This document shows positions 62,677 to 64,000 of a stretch of 64,000 nt of DNA, piece after piece (the first letter of the stretch is position 1; the number at the start of each line of letters is the position of its first letter). A program made the translations under genes and the position numbers. Origin of the DNA: Deltaproteobacteria bacterium (GTDB lineage: Bacteria; Desulfobacterota; GWC2-55-46); contig JAIOIE010000018.1 of NCBI GenBank assembly GCA_019912665.1, positions 843,880 through 907,879 of the forward strand. The letters run 5' to 3'. The notes beneath the pieces were generated by a model. The model saw only the letters and a list, made by a program, of their open reading frames with translations. It did not search any database and was not told the origin of the DNA.

Positions 62677-63363
62677 ATGTCCCCGAATAAAAAAGCGGAG
62701 CCATCTGCCGAAAAGATAAAACGCCTTGAAGATGAGAGCAAGACGCTCAAGGATAACCTTAATCAGCTGCAAAAAAGCGAAGACCGCTTCAGAAAACTGG
62801 TCGAAGACACCAGCGACCTTATCTGGGAAGTGGATAAAAATGGCGTAAATACCTATATGAGCCCGAAGATAAGAGAGGTGCTCGGCTATGAGCCGGAAGA
62901 CCTCATCGGCAAAAGGCCATTTGATTTCATGATCCCTGATGAGGCGAATTTCATGGCAGGTGTTTTCAAAACAATCGCCTCGGAGCGAAAGAGGTTCAGT
63001 TTCAGCTGTCTTGATAATATAAACCTGCATAAAGACGGGCATCGGGTAGTCCTGGAGACGAGCGCGGTCCCGATTTTCGATCCCGACGGGACATTCAGAG
63101 GCTATCGCGGCATAGATAGGGTTGTAACCAGGCGCAGGCAAGCGGAAGATGAGCTGAAAAAGGATATCGAGCTTGAGGATTCTCTCAACAAGGCAAAATT
63201 AAAAAGCGGGCTTGTGCCTATATGCGTCTCGTGCAAGAGGGTGCTGACTGAAAAAGGCTGGGAAAATGTGCATCAATACATTGCAGAGCATTCGGAAGCT
63301 GAATTCAGCAATAGCCACTGCCATGATTGCGCCGAAAGGCTTCTTAAGGGAAAGACGGCATGA
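62677..63363 (+). CDS. PAS-domain protein with C-terminal cysteine module
   Basis: GAGGAGG precedes the ATG. The 228-residue protein has an N-terminal coiled coil (about 1-35) and one PAS domain with PAC (IWEVDKNGVNTYMSPKIREV ... VLETSAVPIFDPDGTFRGY). The cysteine module reads GLVPICVSCKRVLTEKGW and HSEAEFSNSHCHDCAERLL. Compared with the 59779 protein one CxxC is changed to C-H-D-C, which still leaves four cysteines. There is no output domain. It lies 36 bp after the FadL gene and is probably transcribed with it, so it may sense the transported compound. Confidence 0.82.
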   Translation: MSPNKKAEPSAEKIKRLEDESKTLKDNLNQLQKSEDRFRKLVEDTSDLIWEVDKNGVNTYMSPKIREVLGYEPEDLIGKRPFDFMIPDEANFMAGVFKTIASERKRFSFSCLDNINLHKDGHRVVLETSAVPIFDPDGTFRGYRGIDRVVTRRRQAEDELKKDIELEDSLNKAKLKSGLVPICVSCKRVLTEKGWENVHQYIAEHSEAEFSNSHCHDCAERLLKGKTA

Positions 63364-63429
63364 TCTTTGTCCTAGTTCAATCATTGCGCTTACAGTTTAA
63401 CAGGTTGGGTGTGCCTATTTTTTGAGTAG

Positions 63430-63484
63430 TGGTGCCCGAGGCCGGGGTCGAACCGGCACGGTGTTGCCACCTCGGGATTTTAAG
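63430..63484 (-). pseudogene. Displaced 3' half of tRNA-Leu (TAA): attachment-site remnant
   Basis: On the minus strand 55 bases match the 3' part of a tRNA-Leu: anticodon loop CTTAAAA (TAA), stem TCCCG, long variable arm, T-arm GCCGGTTCGACCCCGGC and acceptor end with CCA. The 5' half is absent: the bases that should pair with TCCCG do not. Such a fragment is left when an element integrates at a tRNA 3' end. Orientation puts the element to the right. Confidence 0.85.
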
Positions 63485-63576
63485 AACAAACCATGCCTTA
63501 CTCTCTTTTACCTTTAACCCCTCAGTTTTTCAATAAAATTCCCACCCTTAGATACCCTTGCCCTAATGTAGCAAAG

Positions 63577-63639
63577 TCAGGTAGAATCAGGTGGAGTCAG
63601 GCTATTGATAAGGCCCAGAGGCACATTTTGGGCACATTT
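63577..63639. repeat. Phased direct repeats beside the tRNA remnant (possible integrase/excisionase arm sites)
   Basis: Three TCAGG units stand at exact 10-bp steps (63577, 63587, 63597), followed by two GGCACATTT units 11 bp apart (63620, 63631). Helical phasing next to an att remnant is what is expected of arm-type integrase or excisionase binding sites. Confidence 0.6.
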
Positions 63640-63663
63640 CATCATGATATTTAAGGGGGGAAT

Positions 63664-63861
63664 ATGAATACTTATAAAACAACTTTTCTTTCATTAGCTT
63701 TTGGAATAATGGTGTCAGTTTTTTTTATGCCTACTCTTGAAGCCAGAAGCGAGGAGCAGGCATATGACAAATTGCTTACTGATTATAAGTCCACCCGCCT
63801 GGAAATTATTACTGGCTTAGAACATGCGAAAAAAAATGTTGATGAAATATTTAGATTAGAT
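63664..63861 (+). pseudogene. Secreted-protein gene cut by an IS3-family insertion
   Basis: The frame begins with GGGGGG then ATG and encodes a signal peptide (ending LEARS). The start of a helical protein follows (AYDKLLTDYKSTRLEIITG). After EIFRLD it runs into the insertion-sequence end and stops six codons later. The break falls at the IS end, so the gene was interrupted rather than naturally short. Its AT-rich composition is unlike the rest of the window and fits imported DNA. Confidence 0.7.
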
Positions 63862-64000
63862 CGGACCTGCCCCCCGTAAACTGTGCCACTTGTAATTAGA
63901 ATGGGGTCGTAATAAAACATTCTAAACAAGGAGGCTGGGTATGAAGAAGAGCCGGTACACGGAGGAGCAGATTGTAGGGATTTTGAAGGAGGGGGAGGCC
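63862..64000 (+). mobile_element. IS3-family insertion sequence (IS407-like), left end
   Basis: The end begins near GGACCTGCCCCCCGTAAACT, which resembles the TGACCTGCCCCC ends of IS407-group elements as I recall them. A short AT-rich leader and AAGGAGG precede the transposase gene at 63941. The first terminal bases are not a perfect TG, so the exact end is uncertain by 1-3 bp. The element continues beyond the window. Confidence 0.8.
63941..64000 (+). CDS. IS3-family transposase OrfA, N-terminal fragment
   Basis: The first 20 residues, MKKSRYTEEQIVGILKEGEA, are the standard beginning of OrfA (HTH_Tnp_1) of IS3-family elements. AAGGAGG lies eight bases before the ATG. The rest, including OrfB with the DDE domain, is outside the window. 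Confidence 0.88.
   Translation, partial: MKKSRYTEEQIVGILKEGEA

Overview
The window is about 57% GC and tightly packed. It reads as one stretch of chromosome from a Gram-negative bacterium. A complete PrsK/PrsR/PrsT regulatory set, two PEP-CTERM proteins, a type II secretion system, lipoproteins and PAS proteins with a C-terminal cysteine module together suggest a Desulfobacterota (deltaproteobacterial) or Nitrospirota-like lineage. That placement comes from gene content only. No exosortase gene is visible; it probably lies to the left, because the window opens inside an aminotransferase of the same locus.

Region 1 (1-20050, + strand) is an exopolysaccharide (EPS) locus with very short gaps and many GTG starts. 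It holds a DegT-type aminotransferase (partial), two FemAB/CelD-like acyltransferases (one fused to a GT2 glycosyltransferase), a polysaccharide deacetylase, an ATP-grasp ligase and a PHP phosphoesterase. It also holds two alpha/beta hydrolases of the exosortase-A-associated kind, a sulfotransferase, two methyltransferases, a Wzx-type flippase, an O-antigen ligase/Wzy-type protein, a hexapeptide acyltransferase and several GT2/GT4 glycosyltransferases. Region 2 (20086-22188, - strand) encodes two related secreted lyase-like proteins and an FN3 lipoprotein. Region 3 (22280-33029) is the control centre: histidine kinase PrsK, sigma-54 activator PrsR, two UDP-sugar enzymes (6-dehydrogenase and 4-epimerase), and lipoprotein PrsT flanked by two paralogous PEP-CTERM genes. 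Both PEP-CTERM genes have a perfect sigma-54 promoter and two upstream copies of a 17-bp dyad, TGTAA-N7-T(T/G)ACA, at almost identical distances. These are proposed to be PrsR enhancer sites.

Region 4 (33053-44054) contains an APS kinase and two divergent type II secretion operons, gspHIJKLM (-) and gspCDEF (+). The major pseudopilin gene gspG is absent. A 148-bp hairpin-rich repeat sits exactly at the end of gspK. Region 5 (44070-49418) is mixed housekeeping: msrA, tRNA-Ser(GCT) with a duplicated 3' end nearby, a zinc-ribbon protein, a PilZ/YcgR-like protein, UspA, a GNAT protein, and a small haem-copper-oxidase-like membrane protein with a TetR regulator behind a perfect palindromic operator.

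Region 6 (49613-55418, - strand) has an MltC-like transglycosylase followed by four secreted proteins of unknown function that look like an undescribed envelope cluster. Region 7 (55419-63363) has a large MalT/SARP-like regulator flanked on both sides by GTAAC-N6-GTTAC palindromes, a FadL/OmpP1 porin, and two PAS proteins that share a cysteine-rich C-terminal module. Region 8 (63430-64000) is the left edge of an integrated element: a displaced 3' half of tRNA-Leu(TAA), arm-type direct repeats, and a secreted-protein gene cut by an IS3-family insertion that runs off the window.
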